DNA of 64,000 bases. Origin: Brienomyrus brachyistius. Lineage: Eukaryota; Chordata; Actinopteri; Osteoglossiformes; Mormyridae. The notes beneath the pieces were generated by a model. The model saw only the letters and a list, made by a program, of their open reading frames with translations, had not been told where the DNA came from and did no database searches. The translations under genes and the position numbers were made by a program. Of this stretch, positions 22,391 through 35,937 are shown one piece after another. The DNA is taken from the NCBI RefSeq assembly GCF_023856365.1, contig NC_064551.1:3118501-3182500 (forward strand), read 5' to 3'. Position 1 is the stretch's first letter, and each line of letters begins with the position of its first letter.

Positions 22391-25300
22391 GACTGATATT
22401 GGCAGCCTCCCCCTCCCCCGAACGAAGCCACCAAGGCCATTATGCCTGCATTCCCCTCTCCTCCAGGTAGCAAATGAGGAATTTAAAGTCAATTTCGTCG
22501 GAAGTAGACAGCTGTTGAGACAGAGTGGACAACGTGTCTAGAGGATAATGCATCGGTGGGGGGAAAAAAAATTACAATAAATAAATAAAATAGCTCAGGA
22601 AAAACTTATTAAATGGGGCCCATCCTTCCACATAGAGGGGAAAAAAACAATTTGATATAAGATTCTTCTCCTAACCCTGGTCATCTGAACATCTGTGAAA
22701 TCCATTAAACTAGAAGAGCTACATGAGGTTGTTAGATAATTGTGCATGTAGGTATAATGTCACATTTTTACTTTTTGTCTTTAACATTGGATTGTTGACA
22801 TGCTTCTAATCTGTCACTCTCTCCAGTCATAATGTGTCTTACATGAAATGAGGCTAAATGATTGAGGATAATGGATGACAACTTCTGAGACTAGAAACAT
22901 ACCATACTTTTCATACGGTCCAGTCCCATGTGATACTGCTTAAAAACCCTGTAAAATTGTCTGCTTTTATCATGATTATATCACCATTTTCCTAAGGATT
23001 TTTCATTGGCTTACTACATATGAATAAGAGAATAGGAGTAACAAATTAGTAATATGGATTTCAGTTCATCATTGCCTTGTTAAGAAATAGCCACATTACC
23101 GTGTCTAAGAATATAGTTTTCCAGTTGCTATGGTGTAGCAAAGCGTGCTCCATTTCACAGCAGGGAGCCCGGCGCTCGTCCCATTCGCCCAGAAGAGGAG
23201 CAGAAGCCAACATTATTCTTGGTACTTTTTTCATCGTTTCATTATATAGACGAAACGAAAATCACAGCAGCCCAGTTTTCACAAGCCGAGGATAATCGCG
23301 CCGGAGCCTCCCAGCCATCAGCTGTATCAGACTCACCTCCATAACATCAGGGGTACAAACTGTACTGGACAGAATGTCAAAGCTGAGTCTCTGAGCATTT
23401 TGATGTTAGCCTGGATTACTACACCTTAATCACTTATGTTGCTAAACGTATCACTAAACTGTTAATTTATGCGTAAAGTCAAAGGGGGTCTTAAAGGAGA
23501 GTAAAAATATCTTTGTTAATTGGCACAGAGTTAGGCTGAGCTGCAAAATATCCCATCGGAGAACAAAGATATCTTTATTCTTGTTGGTTCATAGGTAGAA
23601 GACATATATTAAAAGGAATTCGGTGATCATATGGTGAAAGGAGCCCACATCTCAGTGGTACACAGATGGCTGTACAAGCTATAACGTACCAGGGACTCCT
23701 ATTCGACGGGAACCGCTTTGCTACGCGCTAACGCAGGCTGTTCTATCATCACATTCTATTTGTCGGACTCGCTTAAATGAGATGGGAAATCTATGCTGAA
23801 GATTTAGCCCGTTAAAAAGAGAAAGTTTATCATCCTGTGAAAGGTTTCTCGGTGTGTCCAAAAATTGTTGTCCAATGAGCAAAACAGTGCACTCTGTACC
23901 TAATGGAAATTGAATCAGACAGAAAATTCAGTCCATTATGCAGTCGCTTGAGGTATTTCCACAGTCATCAGATTTTCTTCCCCTTTACCCACTTGTGTAT
24001 TTAACATGTTCCAAGGCATTAAATGCAACTTTAATTCGGAAAGGTGGTGCTCAATCAATACTGTCAATCTCAAGTTGCATAGTTGCAATAAATTAGCCAG
24101 ACTTCTCCGTTAGACTCCTTGTCATTGGATAGCTCCCCATTTCGCTTTCTACTGGGCTCTCGTTGACTGCGACGAGTCTAGTTTCTATGACGAGATCTTC
24201 CCCAAACATTCTTGTGTTAGCAGTTCCTTAGCAAAAGTGGCAGTTTATAATTCTCGAATTTTAACTCTTCCAGTGTGCTGATGAATTCTGTCTGCAGCTA
24301 CAGAGGGATTACAGTATATGCCAGGCTTAAGGCCTTGAGTGAGAATGAGCACTGCAGCACTGTAGGATTCTGGTTATATATCCACACTGCTGGCCAGAAG
24401 GTCACTGATTTCTATGCTACAAGGAGTCCTGTCTTTTCACATATAGTTCAAGATACCTGGGTACTTATAAAATATCCACATATACCAATGGGCAAAGTTT
24501 GATGCTATAGGATATATTGAAAAAAATGTTTGTCTTGTTCCAGATAACGCGACTAGCAGCGTTAATCATCGTGGTCTCCATAGCTGTGGGCCTGAATAAT
24601 GGCAGTTTTTTTGCTGGTTAAATCTCTGCAGACCAATCAAAACCAGGGCAAAACGCTTTGTCTGTCATCCAGGTTGCGTTCCAGGGCTCCGCGGGTGAGT
24701 CATTGTTAGACTAATTGCCTCATTGACACTTGGACCACAGCTAAGTACTCATCACAATTGTTGTGGCACGGTGTATTGGCTAATGCGATTCCATCCGTCA
24801 ATAGCAATGTGAATGTAAACAACAGCCATTCAACCTGGATTCTAATATGTTAATTTGCATATTACTTTTTATATACAGCACATAAAATCCCAGATATTTT
24901 TAGTTACAATTAGTTTATCAATTAATTACCTCTTGTTTTGGAATTTGAATTTCTTAGTGGATTGCAGAAGGCGATCTATCTTTAGAGAGTCAATGGGACG
25001 TTCGTTTCTTTATTATGCAATGAAACGTTACTCACACCTTTTTCTGATGATTTGTCCAAGTCCGATGAGAGCGTGTATATTATTAACAAATGTGCATTTT
25101 TTTCTTCCTCACCATGTAGCTTGAATAAAGTGGCATATATATTCACACCTTTACCAATTATGAAATAATGTGAAAGTATTTTATTGTCGCTTTTTCCAAT
25201 CAGCTTACAATCCAAACGGCAGTGTCGAGGAGATGTGGGAGGTGAGACTTAAAGCCTGATAACTTACACAAGCTGTCATTTTAAGTAAGGAATTATTATT

Positions 25301-27097
25301 TTGACAAGTACTTTTTATATTATTTTAGTTTCTCTATATACTATGAGGTAACTTTATAGATCGTTTGAAAGGTATTTGTTAAAAAACACCTACTGTCACA
25401 TTCAATCCACATATCTACGGTAATGTATAAAAGTCGTCGGCAGCCAAAGAAAATGTTTCACTGGTCTTAGATACACACCTTTTACCTTTTCACTGATCTG
25501 AACACTGTTAGTGTTAAGCTATGATATTTTGTCTGTCAAAGTGTATCAGCTTGGCCATTTCAAAAAGCCCCACGAAAGTCACCCCAGTATTTGCAGCTAC
25601 CACCCAGGAGACGCATGACATTTTTTGACTTGACCAATACCCCACCTTGTTCGGCTTATCAATGCCTCGCTGAGTTATTTGACTAATTAAGTTCATTAAT
25701 TAAGTGTGCAGGTGGTGAACAAATCTATCGAATGGCGGAGGTGCCCCTGAGGAGAGGTTTGGGAACAGAAGCGATGTTTGTCTAGTCATCTAACAAGATA
25801 TCAGCAACTTTTTGGAGAACAGTAATTCTTATTTATTTTTCATCGTGCTGCCATTAATTTGCACATATTCTAATGGTAAATCATGTTCTTTTATGAGCAG
25901 ATATACACTCACTGCCCAGATAAATAGCCGAATGAGATAAAAGTTTGTCCAACTCCGATCTTCAGGCCCCAGCATCTGCACAGAGTTGAAAAATTAGCTA
26001 TTGAACCCAAATCCATCAAAGCTTCAACACAAGCAACATTAATTCTCATCTTGCCATTTGCTGTCTGGCACACGACGCCAGCTGCAGCAGTTTAGGAATA
26101 ACATCGGAGTCAGAATTAGAAGATAATTCTGGAAGGAACGCTTGGCTGTCAGTCAGCACCGTCAAATGTCTCATTGACGATTTGCATCAAGCCACTTTCC
26201 CGGCTCCATTTGCACAGGGCAGTGTGGTGCTTCTCTGTCCTGCCTCTTCAGGGCAAGAGATCGGAAGCAAAACACTAGTCCCCAGATATTTACAATTTAT
26301 AAATCGCAACAAATAAATGTTTCCGTAACTCCCTAAATACATTTGTCACTCAAAGCCCAAAGAAATGTCTCCCCCACGATTCCCCAAAAACAGAGGGGCT
26401 GTAAGAAACAGTCGATTATTCTCTGCCTCCAGTCCAAACCGGACAACCGTTCCAGCCTCTTTATATCAGGACGTAGATCGAAGGTAAAGCCTTTAGTGCT
26501 GAAATTTGATCACTTTCAAATCATAATCCGTTAAGTTATTAAAAAATGAATGCGGGTATCGAAGCTTAGCGGCACTGTCACGTATGACATCACTCATACG
26601 GGGGGGCGGGGTCATCTGACTGGCAGGGAGAGCAGAGAGCAGATTACACTGACAAAATTAGACCATATGCCAGTTGCAAAGGTAATGTTATGGTGAAGAG
26701 ATCTATTGTGCTGCAACATCAAACGATAATCATCAAAGCAACTTCTTAGTCATTTCTGTGGAAAGCGCGCGCCCAGTATTTAGGTTGGTAGCTACCTGTG
26801 AAAGCAAAGCAAGCTGGATAATAAACACTACATGCAGGAAAATTAGTTAATTAAACACTCTACCGCTCTGCGTAGTATTCGGTCATATTCAGGTATTAAA
26901 ACCTGCGAATTATTACAGCCGCGTTCTTTAAAAAGTGATGGCGCCAGGTCAAGATGTAGAGGATCTAGGCCAAATCCACGGAACCACCTGAACTCTCATA
27001 TATATTTCATTATTTTTATATAAGCAGACTGAGTCTAGGGATAAGGGAGGTCAAGCAGCTTGATCGTGTACCACGTGAAGCCCCTGGCAGAGCTGGC
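22391..27097. other. Non-coding unique DNA
   Basis: About 4.7 kb without an array or clear transposon. Open frames stay below 90 codons. A weak resemblance to hAT-derived fish repeats is seen at about 25,945-25,995 (gtccaactccgatcttcagg), too short to call. A G-rich word (acgggggggcggggtc) lies near 26,599. Confidence 0.5.
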
Positions 27098-27180
27098 AGT
27101 GAGGAGCCGGCAGTGAGGAGCCGGCAGTGAGGAGCCGGCAGTGAGGAGCCGGCCGTGAGGAGCCGGCAGTGAGGAGCCGC
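27098..27180. repeat. 14-bp minisatellite, about 6 copies
   Basis: The unit gtgaggagccggca repeats head to tail with one c-for-a change in the fifth copy. Three units make 42 bp, so the minus strand reads as a 14-residue periodic peptide in two frames. That peptide is not a gene. Confidence 0.95.
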
Positions 27181-30170
27181 CCTGCTCGCCGAGGTTCACG
27201 CTGCGCGTTCTGCGTGTCGCAGGAGAGGAAGCCTTTCTGACTGCTCCCAGCTGATTGGTTATGAAGGCGCGTCCGCTCCGATCCGCCGGCATTTCGGCAG
27301 AGAGCGTCTGCGTTTGGTTCTCGAGGCCCTCTGCCGCCTGCAACAGTGCATCTCACAGGAAATGACAACCTGCTGAGGGTTTTCTGCAAATGAAATGTTC
27401 ATGCTTTTCATTTTTCATTACACCTCACTGCTTTTTGTCCTGACTATTAAAAGGAAAACAAATCAGAGCGTAAAGGTAAATAACACGCCTTGCCTGTTTT
27501 TTTTTTCTCCCGCACTGTGTTTCCAAGCCCTGCACTGCAGATTTGGCAGCTGGCAGCTGAAACAAGTAGAGAAAAATGCTTAAGCAAAGAACGTCCATCT
27601 GAGATTTATGTCCGGGCCGGGAACACCGGCTGTCCCTGCCTCTGCGACTTGTATGCAGAACATACCGGATTCAACTGCCTAAGGGAGGGAAAATACTTGA
27701 GTGACAGGAAACCAATCATCTGTGGCCTTGGGGGGTCCCTCTGAGAGACACGCAGAAGGCCTGAATGCATTAACCCAGTCAGTGTTTAGCTATAGCTCTT
27801 ATACTCAGACACTGCTGATTCCATTTGTCTGTATTAGGACACAGGCGCCCCCCAGCAACTGTAAGGACCCCCCCCCCCCCCCAGAAGAACTGAAGGACTG
27901 TCGCTATCATGGGTGTAGTCCCCCTGATGACGGCGAGGAACGTGGGGTGGGAGGGGGGGCACAGTGACGACACGCGGAGTCGGATGGTGCTGGCCCCCGG
28001 GTCAGAAAGTGTCTGCAGGCAGGAGTCCGCTCCGCCGAGAAAGGCAGCCTGACAGCACTCTCTGCCTCCGAGAATAACGCACTCACCCACCTGACAGACT
28101 GGCGGAAAGAGCGTCGCAAGGAATGAATGAAGCAGGAAACAAAGGAGCAGAGAGCTCAGTGAAGTTGGAGTGGAAGGCCTCCATTTCAGTACCAGCACGT
28201 TAATGCAGAGAAATACCCGGCAGTTCTTGTTAAAATAAGATTTTTGGATTTTTTTTTATGAAGAATATGTGGAAAGAATCATAAGAATGTCCTAAAAAAA
28301 TCGAAAATTTGTATGCTCCTCATGTTTGGGTTTATCATACATGAAACGGCGAGTCTGCAGCATAAAAACAGTGACTTTAAAATGTATTTCAAAATATAAG
28401 ATGAAATACAGTGAACATCCCAGGGATTAAATATGAGTGACCAACAAGCAAAGGAACAACTGATGAAGATGCCATGGTCCAGTAGAGGGGAAACTACCTG
28501 AATTATTAGAAAGATTGAAGCAAAACTCTGCGAGCGAGAAAAAGTGTTTTGGTTGTGCAGCGGAGTCGTAGCCAAATCAGAAAAACTCATGACAACTCAA
28601 ATAACTGTGCTGTCACTGGTACTTAAATCACTGTCGTGTTTCCCTGGAATAGGTTAGCACTGCTCTGACATTAGCTCAACACACCAGGTTATTCCACCGC
28701 TTGCACACACTAAAACACGATTACAACTCAACACGTGAGAAACTCTCCAGCTTCACTTTACAAACTTATACTTCGGAAAGGTGGGATGTCTCTCTCGGAG
28801 CTTGCAGTGAGTATCGGTACTTTGTTACAGATTCAGGTCTTTCCTGAGCACGTGCAAGCAGCGTAGAGTAACATCCCTCAGGCTAGTCTACACCCTGTAA
28901 CCACTATATAAACTGTGAAATCCCATCGGTGGAGGCAAATAAAACAACAAGCGAGACCCAGAAAAGCACGGCTGTCCTGTTATTCCGCTCTCATTATCGA
29001 AATGCCCTCGAAATAAGGCTAACATGTTTACCTAGCAGGACTATGATAACACGGACAGAAACGGAGCAGGACCCTGTTCAAATAATTGCTCTTGCAGCCG
29101 GCTTTCAAGTTTGAAGGGCACGACAATCTTCACAGGGAGAGAATGATTAATTAAAGGTGCTCTCTGCTTCTTTGTCATCTCTAACAAGCCCCCTACATAA
29201 TTGAAATGCATGTCTTAAAACTCAAGCCCAGCAGATAGAGAGCTTAGCACCTTGCGTTATTTCTTTATTAATGCCTTTGTGCTGAAACCGAAAATCCTGG
29301 TGTGCTCTTAGTGGGACTGTGATGCTCTTGAACAAAGGTATTTACCGTGCCTTCACTGGCTAACTTTACCTGGTTAGGTCTGCCACATATGTGAAGGCTG
29401 AATTTTTAATGTCAAAATTGCTTTTGTTAATGCCGTTTGAAATAACAGGCTCCCGTGGCTACGCATCTTAGCTAGTAGGAGGAGCAGGAATCCTGTTGTT
29501 AGCATTTTCAATGCCTTTAACCTTTTTGTTTTTTTAGACAGTTTTGTACACAATATGTTTTCATATAGAAGACAAACAGCATAGGACACAAGGCTGGGAT
29601 GTAGAGAAAGATGGCGTTTGGAATCCATGCATACGCTGCCCTGTAACATCTAAGTTGTGTGTCTATAACACCCTGTCACAAATGGAATGTTTTTTTTTTT
29701 TAGTTTTCCTTTGACTTTGTCCTGCTTTTATGCATCAGGGATTCATCAACAAAGCACTTAAGTTACATTTATCATTTGAATGTGGACTGTAATGCGGTTC
29801 CTTCACTGATACGTGATTCTGTAATTCTGGCATCCACTCCTTTAGATTGTACAGCACACATCTACCAATTCACACATTCAGACAGTGAGCGGCTACTCAT
29901 TTTATTACAGAAATGCCTTTAATAGTATAATAATTGCTAATAAAATGTGTGGGGACATTAAAAGGTTGTGATGCTCCGAAGGAAACAGACAGTCAAGCAT
30001 CTTTCTGTGACACAACTGGCTGTGACGCTTGTTTAAGATTCGCCTTTAATCTTAGTAATTGTATCTGAACCGTTTGTTCAACTGCAATGTTACGTTTCTA
30101 TATCCCTCTGGACATCTGTACCTTCACCACGAGAAACGGCCTGAAGCTGGCTGCCTGGGAGAGTGGCTGG
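27181..30170. other. Non-coding DNA
   Basis: GC-rich around 27,180-27,340 and 27,840-28,170, where opposite-strand open frames (up to 139 codons) overlap without recognised domains. AT-richer after 28,200. A T11 run lies at about 29,691. No gene supported. Confidence 0.45.
27868..27882. repeat. C15 homopolymer
   Basis: Fifteen consecutive C. Confidence 0.95.
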
Positions 30171-30362
30171 ATGGATGGATGGATGGATGGATGGAGGGAT
30201 GGATGGACGGATGGAGGGATGGATGGAGGGAGGGATGGATGGATGGAGGGATGGATGGAGGGATGGACGGATGGAGGGAGGGAGGGATGGATGGAGGGAT
30301 GGAGGGATGGATGGACAGAGGGATGGACGGAGGGATGAACGGATGGAGGGATGGATGGACAG
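30171..30362 (+). repeat. (GGAT)n-derived tetranucleotide array
   Basis: About 190 bp of ggat units with frequent ggac and gggag variants. Related tails end the L2-like retroposons elsewhere in the window, so it may have grown from such a tail, but no retroposon body is recognisable to the left. All three plus-strand frames are open (Trp-Met-Asp-Gly repeats), which is an artefact. Confidence 0.95.
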
Positions 30363-33300
30363 ATATGCTGCTGTAATCTTCTTGCTTTTCATTGTTTTAC
30401 ATGTTGAGTGCTATACCCTTGCTAAGCTTTTCTGAGCAGGCATGGTGGAAAATAGAAATTAATTGAATTGAATTAAATCAAATGTTCCAGAATAAATCCT
30501 TTGCACATATATATTTGAAGGAAGAATTGAAAACCGCTGTTCAGAAGTGATTCTTCAGAGAGGGAGAGCAAATCCGCTATGAAGAATGAGGAATAAAACT
30601 GCAATATCCTGGTGCAAACCGTCAGTGGAGATTTTTGATGCACGAACTAACGGAGGTGCCTCCGCGACACATTGAGTTTAGGTGTCCAAATACTTGTGCA
30701 ATCAGCATTTCAGTTCTTTCTCCCCTATACCACGGTAAATGACAGCAAAAATAAATTCTGCCTTCATTAGCAAGTATAATTTGAAATAAACATTCTGCCA
30801 TAGTGAGGGTGTGCAGGCGGTATACACTGCATATACACTGCAATGTAGCGTGCTTAGAAAAGCGTGAGCATCCTCTCTGATTTTCACAAGGCTTTTACAC
30901 AGTCACTACACGATTTAAAGAAATTGCAGCATTGTGGATTACATTGTTGTCTACTTTTTTCAGCCTTTCCATCTTTCAAGACGCGGAGTGTTTGGAAAAA
31001 CAGTTTGTGCGGTACTCCATTTTAATCATTTTTTGGTCTGGCTGGCCTCTGAATGAGCACGCCGCTGTAGCACAGTAGGGCAGCACAGTCTGACATTATG
31101 CCTATAGGTAGCACAGCTTGCTGATTCTACACAGTGAACATGTGGTTCTTTATGGGGGAACCACAGCAAATTATTGTCATATAAAATTTCAGGGATTCCC
31201 ATCAATTTTCATACTTGTTGCCTTTGTCACCAAGCAAGAAAATACTTGTTTATCTCACTGGGACGTTGATTTAATTTGAATTCATTTGCAATTGCATGAA
31301 TGCCGTGCGTATTGTAGGTGTTGGTATTCTATCATGTTATTAAGGATAACCGGAATGAATGTGTATTAATAAACAGCAGCTTTAAGCAAACAAACAAACA
31401 AACATAATTGCCCTTGTGGGACAAACAGAAAAGCGTGCACTTTGCTACAGTTCAAGAGAATATATCTAAGTGTTCCAAGTATTTTTCTCTTTTTTTCAGC
31501 CCAAATATTACACAGATGCTATCAGAATGTAAAGTTTGAATTTGACCCACTTATGGGTGTAAGCGAGCCCTTCTACGCACGTTTATGTCTGAGAGCTGGG
31601 ATTGTCCGTCGCCCTGATTCACGTTTCGATCCGCCGTGGAGGGATTGGGACACGACGCAGCGCGACACTGACGCGCCCCCTGTCCGTCCTGCTTAGAGCC
31701 AAATCCCAGCGAAAACGAGCAGCACCGCAAGGACAGCACCCCTTGGAAGCGGAATGCCGCAGTGAACCAGTGAAAGTCCCACAAAGTCGACGCCGAAGGA
31801 GGAGGCCTTGACCTCGTTTTCCCGCGACGCATCCCTCGTTATTACGAAGGTGTAATGGCATGGCGATGACTTACTGTTCGTTGTGCTTCAGCTCAACGTT
31901 GAGATGCACTCCTGCGGAAAGTCTGCGTGAGTTTAAGCGGTTGCCTCCAGGGCAGCGTGAGAGGAGAGACGGGGTCGTTTTTTGTATCCGTCTTACAACA
32001 GGCTTGTCAGCTGGACACATATCAGCAGCAGGAATGATCCCTGACAATGTTTACTCAAGTAGAAATAGCTCTTCATCCTGTGTGACACACTGCAGATGAT
32101 CCCTGCCGACTCATCTGTACATTAAAAGTTAATATTGTCCCTATGCCCAACAAATTACATTCATAATTTATTGAGGTAAATATTCAGCAGGGTCATGGTC
32201 TCTACACTCCTCTTTCTGTCTTTCTGTACTGTCAGCGTGTTAGACACAGCCATGCGCTCGGCCCTCATCGAGCTCTTGTTAGGGCTGTGATTCTAACAAC
32301 ACAATGAGACTCCATTTCAAGGGGATTAATTGTTGCTTAGAATTCGGCGCAGATACACAAAATGAGATCGAGTGCTCTGAGTGAAGGGAGTATCTTTTGC
32401 AGGTTGCATTAAATCCCTTTGAGAAGGCAGGGCCTGGACTGACTTTAATTGAATTTGAAAAACAGATGAAGGGCATAGACTGATAAAGGAGGATAAAATT
32501 TATTGTCCTTGCAGTGAATGTTGGACCTAGAGACATGATTACAATTCTGGGGTGATTCTCAAAAAAAAACAAGCATCACTGGTATCTCAAAATACATAGT
32601 TTTCCTACATGTTCATTTTATTGTCACTGTCTATTGAGTTCCGATAAACTGAGAAACTAACTGGGAAAGCCAGGGTTGGATTTAGCCATTGCAAGGATTA
32701 GACGTCATCGTCCCGGTGAAGAGGCAGCAATTACCGTACATCTTCACTGCAGCTGATGTGGAGGCCACGTGTGACCTCACTGCTTAGCAACCACACGGCG
32801 ACTGACTGCAGTCCTGCCGCGGAATCCGATTCATTTCAACAGGCTTCGATGTTAATTCATGAAGTGCCATTTCTATATTAGCTCAAAGGATAGCCAATTC
32901 TCTGACTTTGTATCATGTTTTTTTTTTTTTTATTATTTTTGTATTTTTTTTTTTTTTTTTACAATTGAAGAAGATATAAGAGACTATTGAAATGAACGGG
33001 AAGACATAAGTGCACCTGTGAACTGATTGTTAAGGAGTTCCTAGAATCATTTGTGCTTCGTTGCGATAAGGGTTTGGCTATTGAAATGAAATAAGGCGTT
33101 TTATGTACAAGTGCTAGCTTGTATCAAAGCACGGAAGACAATGTTTCTTTTTAACGTGGGGATTTAATTTGTTTGTTTGTGTTATATATATATATGAAAG
33201 TCAAGTGTGGCACTGGACTACATTTGGTCAACATTTTTTAACAGTAATATAATACAAATAACCAAAATAAGCTGATGGGACTGCCTAAGGCTGAAAGAAT

Positions 33301-35518
33301 GAAATGTTACAACACAAGACTTCCTTCAAAAAAGTCTTATGTTGACATAACATATCCAGCGGTAAATGCAGATGACTGCTTGCAAATTGTGATTTATGTT
33401 TGCTATGTGATGTGGAAACTGTGTTGATACGATATGTTTTTTGTTTTGTCCCAAATTATATTCAAGGATAAACTAACACGTAACAAAATAACACATACGT
33501 TCTGCAGTACCTGCAATGTTATTCTGCTAGGATATTTACCTAGAAGATATTTTGTATCTACATTGTTTGCCATTGAGTTTTTAAGACGATTCACCTGAAA
33601 ATACTAAACGTGGATGAACCCATTAAATATAGCTATTTCAGTATATATTTCTGGTTTCAGACGTTCTTGCATTGTGTGTCCTGTGTGCTTTTCTGTATTT
33701 CTGTATTTTTCCTGTATGCTGTACTACATACGTGCTAGCTGGAGTGCTCTTACATGACATTTGGCTGCTCTACCTGCAGTGACAATAAAAATTCTTATCT
33801 TATATAAATAAGCTAGTCTTCTATCCATTTTCATTTACTGTTAATCCAAAAGTGCCGAAGCTGAAATTGACATGTGCTGTCAACATAGAAATTTATCTAA
33901 TCAAGCCTCAACACGCCCAGTTTTTTTTAAGTATATTGTTATTTTTTTGGTTGTCAAATATTGTACTAAAAAGGAACCAAATTCAGTGAAAAATATTTTT
34001 TAAAATCTCATTAGAAAGGACAAGCCATTACGATCGCACATCACAAACGACGGAGAAAGCTTCAAGTGCTTCTTTGCTCACTCTGTAAGATGTAAATTCA
34101 GTTTATTTATTTCCTGTTTTCCTTGCTCGTAATAAAGAGCTTTCATCTTCAGAGCCCCTATCTGCACGTCGCGCGCGCGGAGACAGCCCCCTATCGCGTG
34201 TTTGACAGGGGGCTTTGTACTGTGCTGGAGACGCGCGCGCGATTGCCACTGGCTGCCCTGACACACTCTCACTGCATTTCAAATTAAACTCGCAGGAAAC
34301 TTTATGTAACTGAAAGAGGCAGGTCATGCAAAGGTCTGATAAACAAAGTTTGCCTTGTTCTCCCTTCCAAAAGCCTGTTAAAGTGTTTCTTTTTGTAAGA
34401 TAATGGAGATGTCATATGACTGCAACATTTTTCTTTCATATTCTTTTTCTTTAATAGAAGATCCGGTTTAATATAATGCCGTTTTGTTTTTTTGCCATTG
34501 TGATACCGTGATCTATATATAGGTTGCATTTCAGTGTTATCTGTACAATGTCTGTCTTTGACACATTTCTGTCCCCGCTGCGAGCTTGTATTTGTAATTA
34601 TCTTGAACCTGTAATACAAATGAAACGTCCCGTATATCTTTCGTTTCCTTGCATTTTTCCACCATCCATTATCCCTCAAAACATCGCAAAAATAGCATGT
34701 TAATAATGCGTGTGATTATGCCTATTCGCAAGGACGAAGAAAATTATGGAGAAACAATTATGACTCTATCAAAATGTCTTCTTACGACAAAGGCGGCACA
34801 GAGCGAAAAGGGTGCGTATTTTCATCACTGGCAGTTTGTGTTGAATGAAAAATTAGTCATGGTCTAGCAGCCTGAAATACTGAATCCTCACCATATTGCT
34901 CAACGGGAATATACAGGTGCACTTGCTTCCTACAGGAATCACTCTCGTTTAGTAGCTAGCGCGCTCATTAAAAGGCTTTGCTTGAATATGAATAATTTTT
35001 CTCTGTCTCCTTCTTCAAGCCAGAGACTATGCAACGAGATGAGGATGAAATCTTCCTAATCAACACTTCCACCGCACAGCATCTGGCCTAGGTCAGAGAA
35101 TTTAATTATTTTAAACCATTATTGGTATTGTTTTGTATTAAAAGAAAAGTTCTTACAAAGGAAGCCACTGCTGTGAGATTAATCACTTCATAAAAAATAT
35201 CTTTTGGGAGTATTTTCAGCTCAGACAATTAGCCGCAGAGGGCATGCTTTGTCCTCTTTTGAACAACAAGAGTCACAGGTATTCCTCACACCTATAATCT
35301 TGCCCAGTCCATTACAGTCTGCAGTATGTCGGCGTTTTTTATGTTAGTAATTCTAACTATTATTTTAAAGTTGCACTAATTTTCAAGTGAATGTGTTTGC
35401 ATTTGAATATTTCAATATGCAACATTTCTAGAGCATTATCTCCATGGGGGCCACTGTATTAGTGCTAATCACAAAAAGCAAGAGCAGAAATTAGCTGCAC
35501 ATTGTTAAAGTATGCGGT
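30363..35518. other. Non-coding unique DNA
   Basis: No gene recognised. GC-richer low-stop DNA at 31,560-31,960 gives opposite-strand frames of 69-93 codons. T-rich tracts lie at about 32,919-32,931 and 32,946-32,960. A (CAAA)n tract lies at about 31,387-31,403. A segment ending near 33,810 (gtgacaataaaaattctt) resembles the 3' end of dispersed fish retroposons. Confidence 0.45.
34150..34290. promoter_or_regulatory. Candidate regulatory element with paired (CG)5 blocks and hairpin
   Basis: Two identical cgcgcgcgcg blocks lie at 34,170-34,179 and 34,232-34,241. Between them is an 8-bp inverted repeat agcccccT/agggggct (34,185-34,192 and 34,207-34,214). The surroundings are AT-rich. Undecayed CpG runs are unusual in methylated vertebrate DNA, so an unmethylated or constrained element is plausible. 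No transcript or open frame is convincing. Confidence 0.3.
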
Positions 35519-35735
35519 GTAGATGACATGAGAGCATGAGCGCACACTATTGGTCAGTGTCAGCTTCTGTGATAGATGATAGCTTAGCATGAGCGCACAC
35601 TATTGGTCAGTATCAGCTTCGGTGATAGATGACAGCTGAGCATGAGCGCACACTATTGGTCAGTATCAGCTTCGGTGATAGATGACAGCTGAGCATGAGC
35701 GCACACTATTGGTCAGTGTCAGCTTTGGTGGTTGT
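35519..35735. repeat. 53-bp tandem repeat, 4 copies
   Basis: Copies beginning gcatgagcgcacactattgg start at 35,534, 35,587, 35,640 and 35,693, always 53 bp apart. The last copy diverges after tcagcttt. The middle copies are nearly identical (gtatcagcttcggtgat), so the expansion is recent. Confidence 0.95.
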
Positions 35736-35758
35736 CATTCATTTCTTATTGTATGGAT

Positions 35759-35937
35759 CAGGGGTGGGGAACCCGTTCCATGGAGGGCCGCTGTGGGTGC
35801 GGGTTTTTGGGATGACATCTCAATTAGCCAATAATAAAACAGTGGTTGTCATCTCCAGTCCTAGGTACCCACTCTTATTGGCTGATTGAGAGGTCATCCC
35901 GAAAACCTGCACATGGATTGGGTTCCCCACCCCGGTG
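35759..35937. mobile_element. Fold-back hAT-like miniature element
   Basis: The left arm starts CAGGGGTGGGGAACCC. The right arm read on the minus strand starts CACCGGGGTGGGGAACCC. The arms stay complementary far inwards (gggatgacatctcaatt against its complement), with an extra piece of about 14 bp (gagggccgctgtgg) in the left arm. It is about 179 bp and non-coding. Ends of the CAGGGGTGGG type are common in vertebrate hAT-derived repeats. A clean 8-bp duplication is not visible (gtatggat left, tagatgat right), so the superfamily call is tentative. Confidence 0.65.

Noticed and set aside
30087..30435. Trp-Met-Asp-Gly and Ile-His-Pro-Ser repeat proteins
   Set aside because: Translation artefacts of the GGAT tetranucleotide array, open in every plus-strand frame.
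35519..35735. CRISPR-like direct repeats
   Set aside because: The units are contiguous with no unique spacers, and the context is vertebrate. It is a simple tandem repeat.
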